Assembly (NCBI RefSeq): GCF_014649395.1
Contig: NZ_BMSY01000003.1
Coordinates: 310,001 to 374,000 of the forward strand
Direction: 5' to 3'
Length of the DNA stretch: 64,000 nucleotides
Source: Streptomyces aureoverticillatus
GTDB lineage: Bacteria; Actinomycetota; Actinomycetes; Streptomycetales; Streptomycetaceae
The position numbers and the translations under genes are program-made. A model generated the notes under the pieces. The model worked only from the letters and a program-made list of their open reading frames with translations. It was not told the origin of the DNA and made no database searches. The first letter of the stretch is position 1. Each line of letters opens with the position of its first letter. Below, one piece after another: positions 32,762-40,955 of the stretch.

Positions 32762-33436
32762 ATGCGAGCTCTGCCCGTACGGCGCATCGCGACGCCCGTC
32801 CTGTGCTCGGCACTGCTGCTCGGCACGGCGGGGCCCGTCTATGCCGCGGCCCAGGACGACACCGCGCGTGAGGCGGCGCGGAGCGCGCCGCAGGCACCCG
32901 TTCCCGGCGCCGACGCGCTCCTGAACCAGGTGAAGGCTCTCGGCGACATCGGCGGCGTCATCAAGCCGGTCACCGACCTGCTCAACGACGTCCTGAAGGC
33001 GGACAACGGCAAGCTGCCCGCCGCAGAGCTGACCAAGCACGTCGACGCCATCAAGTCCGCGATCGACGCGGCCAAGTCGGCGGCCCCCAAGGGCGCCGAG
33101 CTCCCCGCGACCCCGCAGGCCCCGGGGACGTCGCTGCTCCCGTCGGCCGCGCAGCTCCCCACGGGCGCACAGCTCCCCACGGGCGGCGCGCGGGCCGCCC
33201 AGGCGCCGATGGACCTCAAGGCCGACGCCCTGGCCGCGCTGCAGAAGGCCGTCGACTCCCTCGTCAAGGCCGTCACCGCCGGCGACCCCGCGGCCGTGGC
33301 CAAGGAAGTGCCCGCCGTCGTCACCGGCCTGGTCAACTTCGCCGTCGCCACGATCCTCGGCGGCGGCCTGCCCGCGCCGAACCTGCCGGGCCTGCCCAAG
33401 CTGCCGACCGAAGGACTGCCCAAGCTGCCCGTCTGA
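32762..33436 (+). CDS. Secreted Ala/Pro/Leu-rich protein, unknown function
   Basis: The 224-residue protein has a signal peptide (MRALPVRRIATPVLCSALLL, cleavage near VYAAA). The mature chain is helical with heptad-like Leu/Val spacing (LLNQVKALGDIGGVIKPVTD, AALQKAVDSLVKAVTAG) and ends in a PNLPGLPKLPTEGLPKLPV proline/leucine repeat. It has no Cys and no catalytic motif. Its place between chaplin and tyrosinase genes suggests a sheath or wall-surface component. The ATG at 32762 has AAGGGAAA 7 bases upstream. Confidence 0.75.
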   Translation: MRALPVRRIATPVLCSALLLGTAGPVYAAAQDDTAREAARSAPQAPVPGADALLNQVKALGDIGGVIKPVTDLLNDVLKADNGKLPAAELTKHVDAIKSAIDAAKSAAPKGAELPATPQAPGTSLLPSAAQLPTGAQLPTGGARAAQAPMDLKADALAALQKAVDSLVKAVTAGDPAAVAKEVPAVVTGLVNFAVATILGGGLPAPNLPGLPKLPTEGLPKLPV

Positions 33437-33699
33437 GGCTCCGGCCCGCTCCCGCGCCACCCGCCGCCCCCACCCGGGGCGTCGGGTGGCGTCGTCAATC
33501 GCCGTCAACCCCGCCCGTGAATAGGCCTGTTGATATGAGAAGCGCGGCCCCGCTTTCCTCCGCGCGGGCCGGGAAGTTTCCTTTCCAGGGGTTTCCGTAC
33601 CGTCCTGCGCTCGTTAGGCGTAGTGAACAGAGACGCCAGGCAATCACTGCCTGAACGGTGCCCTCCTGGGCGACCGAAGTCGCCGAAGAAAGGAACACG

Positions 33700-33978
33700 A
33701 TGAAGTCCCTCAAGGCTGCCGCTGTCCTGGCCGGGTCGATCGCCGTTGCCGGTGCCGCCACCCCCGCATTCGCGAACGGCCTGACGCCCACCAGCCTGAA
33801 CGGCGGCCTGGAGACCGTTCTCGGGCAGTCCGCGCTGGACGCGAAGCCGGTGAGCACGAACATGCTGGACACCGAGAACAAGGACTCCGTCGTCAACTCC
33901 GTCAAGAGCGCGACGGACGGCCTGAACTCCGGCGGCGGCCCCACGAAGATGCTCGGCGGACTTCCGCTCGCCAAGTAG
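33700..33978 (+). CDS. Small secreted protein, unknown function
   Basis: The 92-residue protein is a signal peptide (MKSLKAAAVLAGSIAVAGAA, cleavage AFA near residue 25) plus a 67-residue polar mature part (TSLNGGLETVLGQSALDAKP, NKDSVVNSVKSATDG). It has no Cys. GAAAGGA lies 6 bases before the ATG. The size and setting among chaplins suggest a surface protein, but no family is recognised. A chaplin-end relic follows at 34041. Confidence 0.75.
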   Translation: MKSLKAAAVLAGSIAVAGAATPAFANGLTPTSLNGGLETVLGQSALDAKPVSTNMLDTENKDSVVNSVKSATDGLNSGGGPTKMLGGLPLAK

Positions 33979-34040
33979 GCCCGCTCGCCGGAGCGGCCCT
34001 CTTTGCATTCTTCATAATCAAAACTCTTCCTTGGGCTGAC

Positions 34041-34080
34041 GTCCGCCCTGCTGAACCCGGCGTTCGGCAACACCGCCGTC
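34041..34080 (+). pseudogene. Relic of a chaplin C-terminus
   Basis: These bases encode SALLNPAFGNTAVNEL. Intact chaplins here end GLLNPAFGNTCVND, so nine residues in a row (LLNPAFGNT) are kept, with the final Cys changed to Ala and the stop codon moved a few codons on. No chaplin domain start or signal peptide precedes it. It is the stump of a lost or recombined chaplin gene. Confidence 0.7.
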
Positions 34081-34137
34081 AACGAACTGAACCCTCTCGG
34101 GACTGAACCCCCTCGGGGACGCCTCCGCAGCCGGAGG

Positions 34138-34182
34138 CGAAAGGGCCGGTTCCCGCGCGTGGCCGCGGGACCGGCCCTTCGG
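34138..34182 (+). terminator. Terminator downstream of the small secreted protein gene
   Basis: Arms 34138-34157 and 34165-34182 pair over 18 positions with two single-base bulges. Confidence 0.7.
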
Positions 34183-34323
34183 CGTCCCCGACCGGCCGCC
34201 GCCCGGACCGCCGCGTCAAGCGCGCGGCCCCCGTTACCCCATCGTGTGATGCCGCGTCCGCGCTCCGCCAGACAGGTGACAAAGCCGATCGGACGGCCCC
34301 CGGGCGTCTATAGCGTGCACCCC

Positions 34324-34827
34324 ATGACCTCAACGTCCAACGAACCGCGCACTTTCCGGGTGGCCGACCTCGGAACCCTCGCCGTGCTCGCCTGGAGCGG
34401 CGAACACCCGGAGGACGAGAAGGACATGGCCTTCCTGCTGGCCTACTCCCTCGGGGACACCGCGGGCGGCCCCGAGGCCACCGGCGAGGCCATGCGCACC
34501 CTGCTGCGCGACGAGGGACTGCCCCTCGGCGGGCCCGTCCTCGACGGCGCCCACAACCCCTCCCTGCCCGTCGGCCTCCTCGTGGAGGGCGAGCAGGCCG
34601 TGGTGAACATGCCCCACGTCAAGGCGCAGTGCGTCGTGCCGCCGGAATGGCTCGCCGCCGTCCGCGCGCGCGGCCACGCCTACTTCATGATCACCACCCG
34701 GGCCTGGCCCGAGGGCAAGCCCGGCAGCCCCGTGGACGAGGACGCGCTGCGCGACTTCGCCGGCTCCGAGGACACCATGCTGAACGCGGCACACTGCCTG
34801 CTGCCCGTGCGCAGGCTGCGCGGCTGA
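34324..34827 (+). CDS. DUF5949-like cytoplasmic protein
   Basis: The 167-residue soluble protein (starts MTSTSNEPRTFRVADLGTLA) resembles a Streptomyces-only family (DUF5949, from memory) with the conserved LLAYSLGD and QCVVPPEWLAAVRARGHAYF segments. It has no signal peptide and no known activity. Its stop overlaps the start of the VKOR gene (TGATG), so both are translated together, which ties it to disulfide formation by position only. Confidence 0.7.
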   Translation: MTSTSNEPRTFRVADLGTLAVLAWSGEHPEDEKDMAFLLAYSLGDTAGGPEATGEAMRTLLRDEGLPLGGPVLDGAHNPSLPVGLLVEGEQAVVNMPHVKAQCVVPPEWLAAVRARGHAYFMITTRAWPEGKPGSPVDEDALRDFAGSEDTMLNAAHCLLPVRRLRG

Positions 34828-35504
34828 TGCGCGCCGCCGCACGGACGGGCCGGGTACCGGCGCAGGGCGCCACCGACACCCGCGCCGCCGCCCCGACCGC
34901 CGCCGCTCCCGAGCCGGACAGCTCCCGGACGGCCGGGAGCGGCCGCGCCTTCGCCCTCCTGCTCGTGCTGACGGGGGCGGCCGGCCTGCTCGCCTCCTGG
35001 GTCATCACCCTCGACAAGTTCAAGCTGCTCCAGGACCCGGACTACGTGCCGGGATGCAGCATGAACCCGGTGGTGGCCTGCGGCAGCATCATGAAGAGCG
35101 AGCAGGCCGCCGCGTTCGGGTTCCCCAACCCGATGCTGGGGCTCGTCGCGTACGCCGTCGTCTGCTGCGTCGGCGTGAGCCTGCTGGCCGGGGCGCGCTT
35201 CCCGCGCTGGTTCTGGCTCGGGCTGAATGCGGGCATGTTGTTCGGCGTCGCGTTCTGCGCCTGGCTGCAGGTCCAGTCCCTTTACCGCGTCAACGCGCTG
35301 TGCCTGTGGTGCTGTCTGGCGTGGGCGGCCACGCTGCTCATGTTCTGGTACGTGACGTCGCACAATGTGCGCCACGGCTTTCTGCCCGCGCCCGGGTGGC
35401 TGCGCCTGTTCCTGAACGAGTTCACCTGGGTTCTTCCCGTGCTGCATTCGGGGGTGATCGGCATGTTGATCCTGACGCGCTGGTGGGATTTCTGGCTGAG
35501 CTGA
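34827..35504 (+). CDS. VKOR-family disulfide-forming membrane protein
   Basis: The 225-residue protein has a disordered N-terminus and then four to five membrane helices. It has the vitamin K epoxide reductase pattern: the outer loop Cys pair (C77 in VPGCSMNP and C85 in VACGSIM), the SEQA motif after it, and the quinone-side CLWC (C159-C162). VKOR proteins of actinobacteria pass electrons from a periplasmic thioredoxin-like oxidase to menaquinone and so drive disulfide formation outside the cell. Its place among chaplin genes, whose products need disulfides, is a functional hint. No DsbA-like partner is fused or adjacent. Confidence 0.93.
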   Translation: MRAAARTGRVPAQGATDTRAAAPTAAAPEPDSSRTAGSGRAFALLLVLTGAAGLLASWVITLDKFKLLQDPDYVPGCSMNPVVACGSIMKSEQAAAFGFPNPMLGLVAYAVVCCVGVSLLAGARFPRWFWLGLNAGMLFGVAFCAWLQVQSLYRVNALCLWCCLAWAATLLMFWYVTSHNVRHGFLPAPGWLRLFLNEFTWVLPVLHSGVIGMLILTRWWDFWLS

Positions 35505-35612
35505 ATCCCTTTGATTCCGCATTCATTTGCTTCCGACGGTTCCAACTGTTCCGCGGGTACCGGTGGTTCCGGCGGTTCCGATGGGTCCGTCGCTCGGGAG
35601 GGGGACGGAGAA

Positions 35613-36002
35613 ATGTCGTCCGTACGCACTGTCCACCGGCTGCGGCGCCGCCATCTGATCGCGGCCGCGGCCACCGCCGCCCTCGGTGCCGTCGGTGCCT
35701 TCCGCGGGCTGCGCGGGGCGGACGAGGAAGAGCAGCCGGAGGCGCCGGGCGGGCCCTCCTTCGACGAGACGTACCGGGGCCGGCGCATCCAGGGGGAGCC
35801 GGTCATCAGGGGCGGCGAGCACGGCCAGGGAAGCTGGCGGGTCACCGTCGACGGGCAGCCGCTCGGCCTGATGCGCCGCGCCGACGGCGGCTATCTGAGC
35901 ATGGTCGACCACTACCAGTCGTACGCGAGCCCGCTGGCCGCGGCCCGCGGCGCGGTCGACGAACTCGGCACGCACCAGGCGCTGAACGGCCGACTCCACT
36001 GA
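35613..36002 (+). CDS. melC1: Tyrosinase copper chaperone (MelC1/MelD1 type)
   Basis: The 129-residue protein begins with a Tat-like signal (RLRRRHLIAAAATAALGAVG). The mature core has the caddie-protein features: FDETYRGRRIQGEPV, the copper-binding His-containing HGQGSWRVTVDGQPLGLMRR, GGYLSMVDHYQSY and a C-terminal LGTH. It delivers copper to the tyrosinase encoded next and helps to export it, because the enzyme has no signal of its own. The ATG at 35613 lies behind a GGGAGGGGGACGGAG ribosome region. Confidence 0.92.
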   Translation: MSSVRTVHRLRRRHLIAAAATAALGAVGAFRGLRGADEEEQPEAPGGPSFDETYRGRRIQGEPVIRGGEHGQGSWRVTVDGQPLGLMRRADGGYLSMVDHYQSYASPLAAARGAVDELGTHQALNGRLH

Positions 36003-36059
36003 GCCTCCGCCCTCGCCCGCAGAACGGACGGACCACCGGAGAACGGACGGAGACGGACC

Positions 36060-36929
36060 GTGGTGTACACGCGCAAGAACCAGAGCAGCCTGAGCCGCGG
36101 TGAGCGGCGCCGGTTCGTCGACGCCGTGCTGCGGCTCAAGCGCAGCGGCGAGTACGACGAATTCGTGCGCACGCACATCGACCTCTACGTCTCCGACGGC
36201 GAACACCGGCTCCGCGTCGCCCATATGACCCCCTCGTTCCTGCCCTGGCACCGCCGCTTCCTGCTCGACTTCGAGCGGGCCCTGCGCCGGGTGGACGCGG
36301 ACGTCACCGTGCCGTACTGGGACTGGACGAAGGACCGCACGCCCGCCGCCTCGCTCTGGGGCGAAGACCTGATGGGCGGCACCGGCAGGCGGGGCGACCG
36401 GCGGGTCACGACCGGGCCGTTCGCCCGCCGCAACGGCTGGGTGATCAAGGAGGGCATCACCGACGGGGACTTCCTCACCCGCGATCTCGGCCGCCCGGGC
36501 GATCCGCTGAAGCTGCCGACCCGGCAGGACGTGGCGTGGGCGACGGCGGAGACGGTGTACGACGTGTCGCCCTGGGACTCCACCTCGCGGCGCGGCTTCC
36601 GCAACCGTCTGGAGGGCTGGACGTCCGCCACCGGCGACGAGCGCTGGCGCAACCACAACCGGGTGCACCGCTGGGTCGGCGGGCACATGCTCGGCGGCGC
36701 GTCGGTGAACGATCCGGTGTTCTGGCTCCACCACGCCTTCGTCGACCTGCTGTGGAGCCGGTGGCAGCGGCTGCGTCCCGACTCCGCCCCGTACCTCCCG
36801 GCGAAGCCGCCCTCGGCGGGCGACCCGCAGTACCGGCGCATCGTGGCGCGCGGCGAGCCGATGCCGCCGTGGCGGAGCACGCCGCAGGACATGCTCGGCC
36901 ACGAGGGCGTCTACCGGTACGCGGAGTAG
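36060..36929 (+). CDS. melC2: Tyrosinase
   Basis: The 289-residue enzyme has the full type 3 copper site. CuA ligands are H39 (VRTHID), H55 (VAHMTPSF) and H64 (LPWHRRF). CuB ligands are H199 and H203 (NHNRVHRW) and H225 (WLHHAFVD). VPYWDWTKD is the family signature. It oxidises tyrosine and o-diphenols to quinones for melanin. It has no signal peptide and depends on the chaperone encoded 57 bases upstream. The start is one of two adjacent GTG codons (36060 or 36063). Its setting near chaplins matches the developmentally expressed melD-type locus of other streptomycetes. Confidence 0.96.
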   Translation: MVYTRKNQSSLSRGERRRFVDAVLRLKRSGEYDEFVRTHIDLYVSDGEHRLRVAHMTPSFLPWHRRFLLDFERALRRVDADVTVPYWDWTKDRTPAASLWGEDLMGGTGRRGDRRVTTGPFARRNGWVIKEGITDGDFLTRDLGRPGDPLKLPTRQDVAWATAETVYDVSPWDSTSRRGFRNRLEGWTSATGDERWRNHNRVHRWVGGHMLGGASVNDPVFWLHHAFVDLLWSRWQRLRPDSAPYLPAKPPSAGDPQYRRIVARGEPMPPWRSTPQDMLGHEGVYRYAE

Positions 36930-36981
36930 GGCGGCCCCGGCCGGCGGTCCCGCGGCGGCGCCGTGGTCGCCCGGCACACGA

Positions 36982-37010
36982 GAAAGCCCCCGGCCGGTGC
37001 CGGGGGCTTC
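36982..37010. terminator. Bidirectional terminator between tyrosinase and chaplin
   Basis: 12-bp arms (36982-36993 and 36999-37010) lie between convergent genes. A CTTCG x4 microrepeat follows (about 37006-37025). Confidence 0.75.
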
Positions 37011-37028
37011 GCTTCGCTTCGCTTCGGG

Positions 37029-37322
37029 TCAGCGCCCGTAGCCGTGGTGGCCGCCACCGTGGTGACCCTTGTGGTGGTCGCCGCCGTTGTTGACGCACTT
37101 GTTGCCGAAGGCGGGGTTCAGCAGGCCGACGATGTTGACGGTGTTGCCGCAGAGGTTGACGGGGATGTTGACGGGGACCTGGATCAGGTTGCCCGAGATC
37201 ACGCCGGGGGAGCCGACGGCCTTGCCCTGCGCACCGGCGTCCGCCGAAGCCAGGCCCGCGCCGCTGAGCACGACGGCACCCGCGCCGAGCGTGACAGCGG
37301 CTGCCTTCGCGATGCGATACAT
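37029..37322 (-). CDS. Short chaplin with His/Gly-rich tail
   Basis: The 97-residue protein has a signal (MYRIAKAAAVTLGAGAVVLS) and one chaplin domain (AGAQGKAVGSPGVISGNLIQ, VPVNIPVNLCGNTVNIVGLL, NPAFGNKCVNN). An extra C-terminal tail NGGDHHKGHHGGGHHGYGR carries seven His. Ordinary short chaplins stop right after the last Cys. The tail could bind copper or zinc. It is convergent with the tyrosinase, whose cofactor is copper. AAAGGAGA lies 6 bases before the ATG at 37322. By position it resembles ChpG of S. coelicolor (from memory). Confidence 0.95.
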   Translation of the reverse strand: MYRIAKAAAVTLGAGAVVLSGAGLASADAGAQGKAVGSPGVISGNLIQVPVNIPVNLCGNTVNIVGLLNPAFGNKCVNNGGDHHKGHHGGGHHGYGR

Positions 37323-37664
37323 CACGTTCTCCTTTGAGTGGGAAATGCGGCCGCATAGGGACGACCGCAGTTCTCTAACGCCCGGTGCGGACACGAGGTC
37401 ACGGCGCACGGGGCCGCACGGATTCGGTCCCGACTTTGTGCCCGACGAGAACTCGTGCGGTGACGGACGGAATTCCGAAGGAGTGTCGGATTCGCTCGCG
37501 GGAGGTGAAGCGGGGGATGAGCAGGGGATGATCGGGAGAAGAGCGGGAGACGACGGGAGATGTGTGTGCGGGCGCCCCGGAAAAGGTTCGGCGCGGGTGC
37601 GCTTCATGAGTGACAGTGCCGCGCGAGCCGTATCCTTCACCCGGCCCCGGCCGTTTTTCAGGCC
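37323..37664. promoter_or_regulatory. Divergent region between chaplin and small secreted protein gene
   Basis: These 342 bases contain no gene. They must carry the promoter of the minus-strand chaplin and that of the plus-strand small secreted protein. No symmetric operator is evident. Confidence 0.45.
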
Positions 37665-37946
37665 ATGACATCAGCACGCCGACTCATGGCCGCCGTCTCG
37701 CTCGCCGCCGGTGCCGCGGCGCTGACCGCGCCCGCCGCGCACGCGTCCACCGACGCCCCGGCGCAGCCCGGCATCTCCATCCTGAAGACCATCGACGACC
37801 TGCGGACGTCCGGGCTGCCCGCCGAGTACCGCAGGCAGCTGCCCACCATGGCCAGCCAGCTGGACGGCATGAACCAGCTCCACCAACTGCACCAGCTCAC
37901 CGACCTGGTGGCGCCCGTGACGAACGCGCTGCCCGGCATCCAGTAG
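37665..37946 (+). CDS. Small secreted protein, unknown function
   Basis: The 93-residue protein has a signal peptide (MTSARRLMAAVSLAAGAAAL, cleavage near HASTD). The polar mature part includes ISILKTIDDLRTSGLPAEYR and a short QLHQLHQLTDLVAPVTNALP repeat. It has no Cys. It is the outermost exported protein of the surface island. The function is unknown. Confidence 0.7.
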   Translation: MTSARRLMAAVSLAAGAAALTAPAAHASTDAPAQPGISILKTIDDLRTSGLPAEYRRQLPTMASQLDGMNQLHQLHQLTDLVAPVTNALPGIQ

Positions 37947-37975
37947 CCCGCGGCCCACGGCCCCGGACAGGCCGG

Positions 37976-38725
37976 CTACAGCAGCCGCACCCCTCGCCTG
38001 GCCAGGTAGGAGACGGGGTTGATGTCCGATCCGTAGCCGCGCCGGGCCCGTATCTCCAGATGGAGGTGCGGGCCCGTGGCACGTCCGGTGGCGCCGCTGT
38101 AGCCGATCCGGGCGCCGGTGCGGATGCGCTGCCCCTGGCGCACCGAGATGCGCGAGAGGTGCCCGAACACCACGTACCGCCGGTCCCGCATGCGTACCGT
38201 CACGGCCTTGCCGTACGCCCCCGACCAGCGCGCGAGCACCACGACGCCGCCGGCCACGGCGTACACGGGGGTGCCGCGCGGCACGCCGAGGTCGATGCCG
38301 GTGTGGTGGCCGGCGGCCCAGTTGCCGCGCACGCCGTAGCGCGAGGTGACCCGGTAGCGGCGGCGCAGCGGCCGGGTGTAGCGGCCCCTGGGGCGCTCCG
38401 GTACGGCGAGTCCGCGGCTGTCCTCCTCGGGGAGCAGTGCGTCCGCGGCGGCGAGGTCCGCCTCGAACTCCTCGTCGAGGTCCGCGACGCACCAGTCCTC
38501 CTCGACCGCCCGCGCCCCCTCGTCGAGGGCCCAGTCGTACCCCGGTCCGGCCCAGTCGTCCTCGTCGGCCGCCGCGGGTGTCGCCATCGCTCCTGTCAGC
38601 GCCCCGCCGGCCAGCAGTCCCGCGGCAAGGCCGAGCGCGTCCCGTCGTGTGCTGCCCGCTTCGCGCGGGCCGTCCATGCCGTAGCCCATACCTGCCAGCA
38701 GACGCGCGACGGCGCGGGTACGCAC
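37976..38725 (-). CDS. Secreted M23-family peptidase (LytM-like)
   Basis: The protein of up to 249 residues has a Tat-type signal (STRRDALGLAAGLLAGGALT), an acidic spacer and a C-terminal M23 domain with its zinc site: GHHTGIDLGVPRGTPV (first His/Asp ligands) and GPHLHLEI (last HxH). The domain also has VVFGHLSRISVRQGQRI. It cuts peptide bridges of peptidoglycan, or acts as an activator if inactive, but all visible ligands are kept. The start is uncertain: a GTG at 38725, ATG at 38689 or ATG at 38677 all fit, and the last gives the cleanest Tat signal. It is convergent with the small secreted protein gene. Confidence 0.88.
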   Translation of the reverse strand: MRTRAVARLLAGMGYGMDGPREAGSTRRDALGLAAGLLAGGALTGAMATPAAADEDDWAGPGYDWALDEGARAVEEDWCVADLDEEFEADLAAADALLPEEDSRGLAVPERPRGRYTRPLRRRYRVTSRYGVRGNWAAGHHTGIDLGVPRGTPVYAVAGGVVVLARWSGAYGKAVTVRMRDRRYVVFGHLSRISVRQGQRIRTGARIGYSGATGRATGPHLHLEIRARRGYGSDINPVSYLARRGVRLL

Positions 38726-38953
38726 GGCCGGTTGCTCCGCATGGCGTAAGCGCGGGGCGGCGGGGCCCTGCCCGAGGCGGGGGCGGCGGTCCCGGCACGG
38801 GCGGCCGGGCGCCGGGTGCGGGGGTGTGCCCGTGCGGAAGTCCCGTGCGGGTGAACCGCCCGCCTCGCACCCGCACCACGGTGCTCACCCGTGCCCCCGT
38901 GTGCCCCCGCCGCGCCCGCTCTGCGCGCACCCGCCCGCGCTGGGCTCGGCCAC

Positions 38954-40192
38954 GTGACGGCTCATCAGCCGGCGGATCGGCCGGCAGACGCGTACACGGA
39001 CGCCTCGCATGCCACGGATGCCTCGGATGCCTGGAAACGCGCGGCGGCGGCGCGGGAGCGTGCGAGCCGAGCCGAGGATTCCGCCAGGCGGCACGACGCG
39101 TGGGCGCTGGAGTCGGGGCGGGAACTGCACGAGGACCTGGCCGCGGCACTGCGCGCGACCGCCGCCTGCCATCGCTCGTCGGCGCAGCTCCAGGAGGCCT
39201 TCGCCCGCCGCATGACGCGGTGGGCGCAGGGGAGCGGCGCGCGGCCGCGGTTCATGACCGGCGTCGCCGAGGCGTGCGGCAGTGCGGCGCTCACACTCGT
39301 CGACACCGGGCAGAGCCGGCTCGCCGTCGCCGCGTCCGACGAACTGGCCCGCTCCGCCCAGGACTTGGAGTTCATGCTGGGCGAGGGCCCCATCAGGGAC
39401 GCCACGACGACCCGCCGTACGGTCGTCGCCTCGCGCGCGGTGATCGAGGAGCGCTGGCCCTGCTGCGGCCCCGCGCTCACCGCGCTCGGGGTGCGTGAGG
39501 TCGCCGCCGTGCCCCTGGCCGCGTCGGACCTCTGCCTCGGGGCGTTCGCGGCCTTCGACCCCCGTCCGGGGCTCGTCGGCGCCCGCGCCTGCGGGGTCCT
39601 GGTCGCCCCGGAGGACGCCGGCTCCGACGAGGCGTATGCGTACGCGTCCGCGGCCGGGGCCAGGGAACTGGTCCTCGACGCCCACCGCCGGGGCCAGGGG
39701 CCGGGCCCCTCCTGCCGGGAGACCGGCGACCCGGTGCCCAGGACCGACCTGAGGGGCCCGGTCGCCCACCAGCGCTGGCCCTCGTACGTCCCGCGCGCCC
39801 TCGACCTCGGCTACACCCACGTCGCGGCGCGCCCCCTGCGCGGGCGCGAGCGGACCGTCGGCGCGCTGGTGCTCTTCGGCGACGAGGACCGGCCCCTCAC
39901 CGACGAGGCGCCGGTGCTCGGCCAGTCGCCGGCCGACATCGCGGCCATCGCGCTGCTGCGGGACCGTGAACTCCACCGCAGCCGTACCCTGGCCGGCCAG
40001 CTCGAGCACGCCCTGACCAGCCGTGTCACCATCGAGCAGGCCAAGGGCGTGCTCGCCGCCCAGCGGTCGCTCTCGCTGGACGAGGCCTTCGCGATCCTCC
40101 GCCGTCACGCACGCGCGCGGCGGCGGAAGCTGACGGTGGTGGCGCGCGAGGTGGTGGAGGGGCGACTCAGGTTCGCCCCGCCACCAGCCTGA
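38954..40192 (+). CDS. GAF- and ANTAR-domain regulator
   Basis: The 412-residue protein has an Ala/Arg-rich helical start (about 20-90), a GAF-like region (about 95-330, with SDELARSAQDLEFMLGEGPI and a second half with YTHVAARPLRGRERTVGALV) and a C-terminal ANTAR domain. The ANTAR domain carries ALTSRVTIEQAKGVLAAQRS then LSLDEAFAILRRHARARRRK. ANTAR proteins bind paired RNA hexaloops and stop premature termination, and GAF would sense a ligand. The GTG at 38954 is preferred over the longer frame, whose first residues look non-coding. No target RNA is obvious in the flanks. Confidence 0.85.
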   Translation: MTAHQPADRPADAYTDASHATDASDAWKRAAAARERASRAEDSARRHDAWALESGRELHEDLAAALRATAACHRSSAQLQEAFARRMTRWAQGSGARPRFMTGVAEACGSAALTLVDTGQSRLAVAASDELARSAQDLEFMLGEGPIRDATTTRRTVVASRAVIEERWPCCGPALTALGVREVAAVPLAASDLCLGAFAAFDPRPGLVGARACGVLVAPEDAGSDEAYAYASAAGARELVLDAHRRGQGPGPSCRETGDPVPRTDLRGPVAHQRWPSYVPRALDLGYTHVAARPLRGRERTVGALVLFGDEDRPLTDEAPVLGQSPADIAAIALLRDRELHRSRTLAGQLEHALTSRVTIEQAKGVLAAQRSLSLDEAFAILRRHARARRRKLTVVAREVVEGRLRFAPPPA

Positions 40193-40232
40193 GCCTGCGA
40201 GCCTGCGAGGCGCCCCTCCCGAGTGCCGGGGC

Positions 40233-40955
40233 TCAGCCCCGTTCCTCCCGGTCCTCCGACTCCGCCTCGGCCTGCTTGGCCTGGACCTCCGGGTCCAGGG
40301 ACGCCTGACCGCTGCCGTCGACCGAGGCCAGCGGGGCGCGGTCGGGGACCTCCGTGGCGGCGGGCGGCTCGACCAGCCAGTCCGGGTTGGCCTGCTTGTC
40401 CCACCACTTCCACACGGCGACGGCGCCGGCCGCGAGCACGCCAAGGACGGCCAGGCGCTTGGCCAGCCGCCCGGCGCGGGCACGGCGTTCGTGCCGCCGG
40501 GCCAGCCGCTCGATCTCCCGCGGCGTGACCTGCCCGCGCAGCGCGGCGAGCGCGGCGGAGCCACGGGCGGCGGCCTCCTCGCGGGCCGGGCCCGCCACGG
40601 CCACGGCGTGCTCGATGCGCGGCTTGGAGAAGTCGGCGGCCTGCCGGGCGGCCTTGCGGGTGCGGGCGGCGGCCTCGTGCGCCGCGTGGTCGACCTTCGG
40701 CGGCACATGGCTGCGCGCCTGTTCCACGCGCGGCGCCAGGTGCGAGTCGTACTGGGCGCGTGCCTGACCGGCGGCCGTGTGCGCGGCGTGCGAGACCTTC
40801 GGGGCAATCCGCACCCGGGCCTCCTGCGCCAGGTGCGCCGCCCTGTCCTTGGCCTCGGCCGCCCTGTCCGCGTACGGAGCCATCGCGTCCGCGGCGTGCC
40901 GCACGCTCTCCTTCGCCGAGTCGGCCGCGGCGCGCACGCTCTCTTTGCGGGTCAC
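40233..40955 (-). CDS. DUF5324-like coiled membrane-associated protein
   Basis: The 240-residue protein is almost entirely helical with Ala/Arg/Glu/His repeats (AADSAKESVRHAADAM, KVSHAAHTAAGQARAQYDSH). It has one membrane segment near residues 175-195 (LAKRLAVLGVLAAGAVAVWK) and an acidic tail. The family is confined to streptomycetes and close relatives (from memory) and has no known activity. AAGGAGG lies 6 bases before the GTG at 40955, which decides for this start. It is divergent from the cyclophilin gene. Confidence 0.82.
   Translation of the reverse strand: MTRKESVRAAADSAKESVRHAADAMAPYADRAAEAKDRAAHLAQEARVRIAPKVSHAAHTAAGQARAQYDSHLAPRVEQARSHVPPKVDHAAHEAAARTRKAARQAADFSKPRIEHAVAVAGPAREEAAARGSAALAALRGQVTPREIERLARRHERRARAGRLAKRLAVLGVLAAGAVAVWKWWDKQANPDWLVEPPAATEVPDRAPLASVDGSGQASLDPEVQAKQAEAESEDREERG

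Larger units (their letters stand above)
33979..34323. other. Intergenic region with chaplin relic and terminator
   Basis: It contains the chaplin 3' relic (34041-34080), a strong terminator (34138-34182) and the promoter side of the DUF5949-like gene. No complete gene is seen. Confidence 0.6.

Noticed and set aside
37610..38749. Long plus-strand frame across the M23 peptidase gene
   Set aside because: It is the complement of a gene with a clear M23 zinc site and signal peptide.
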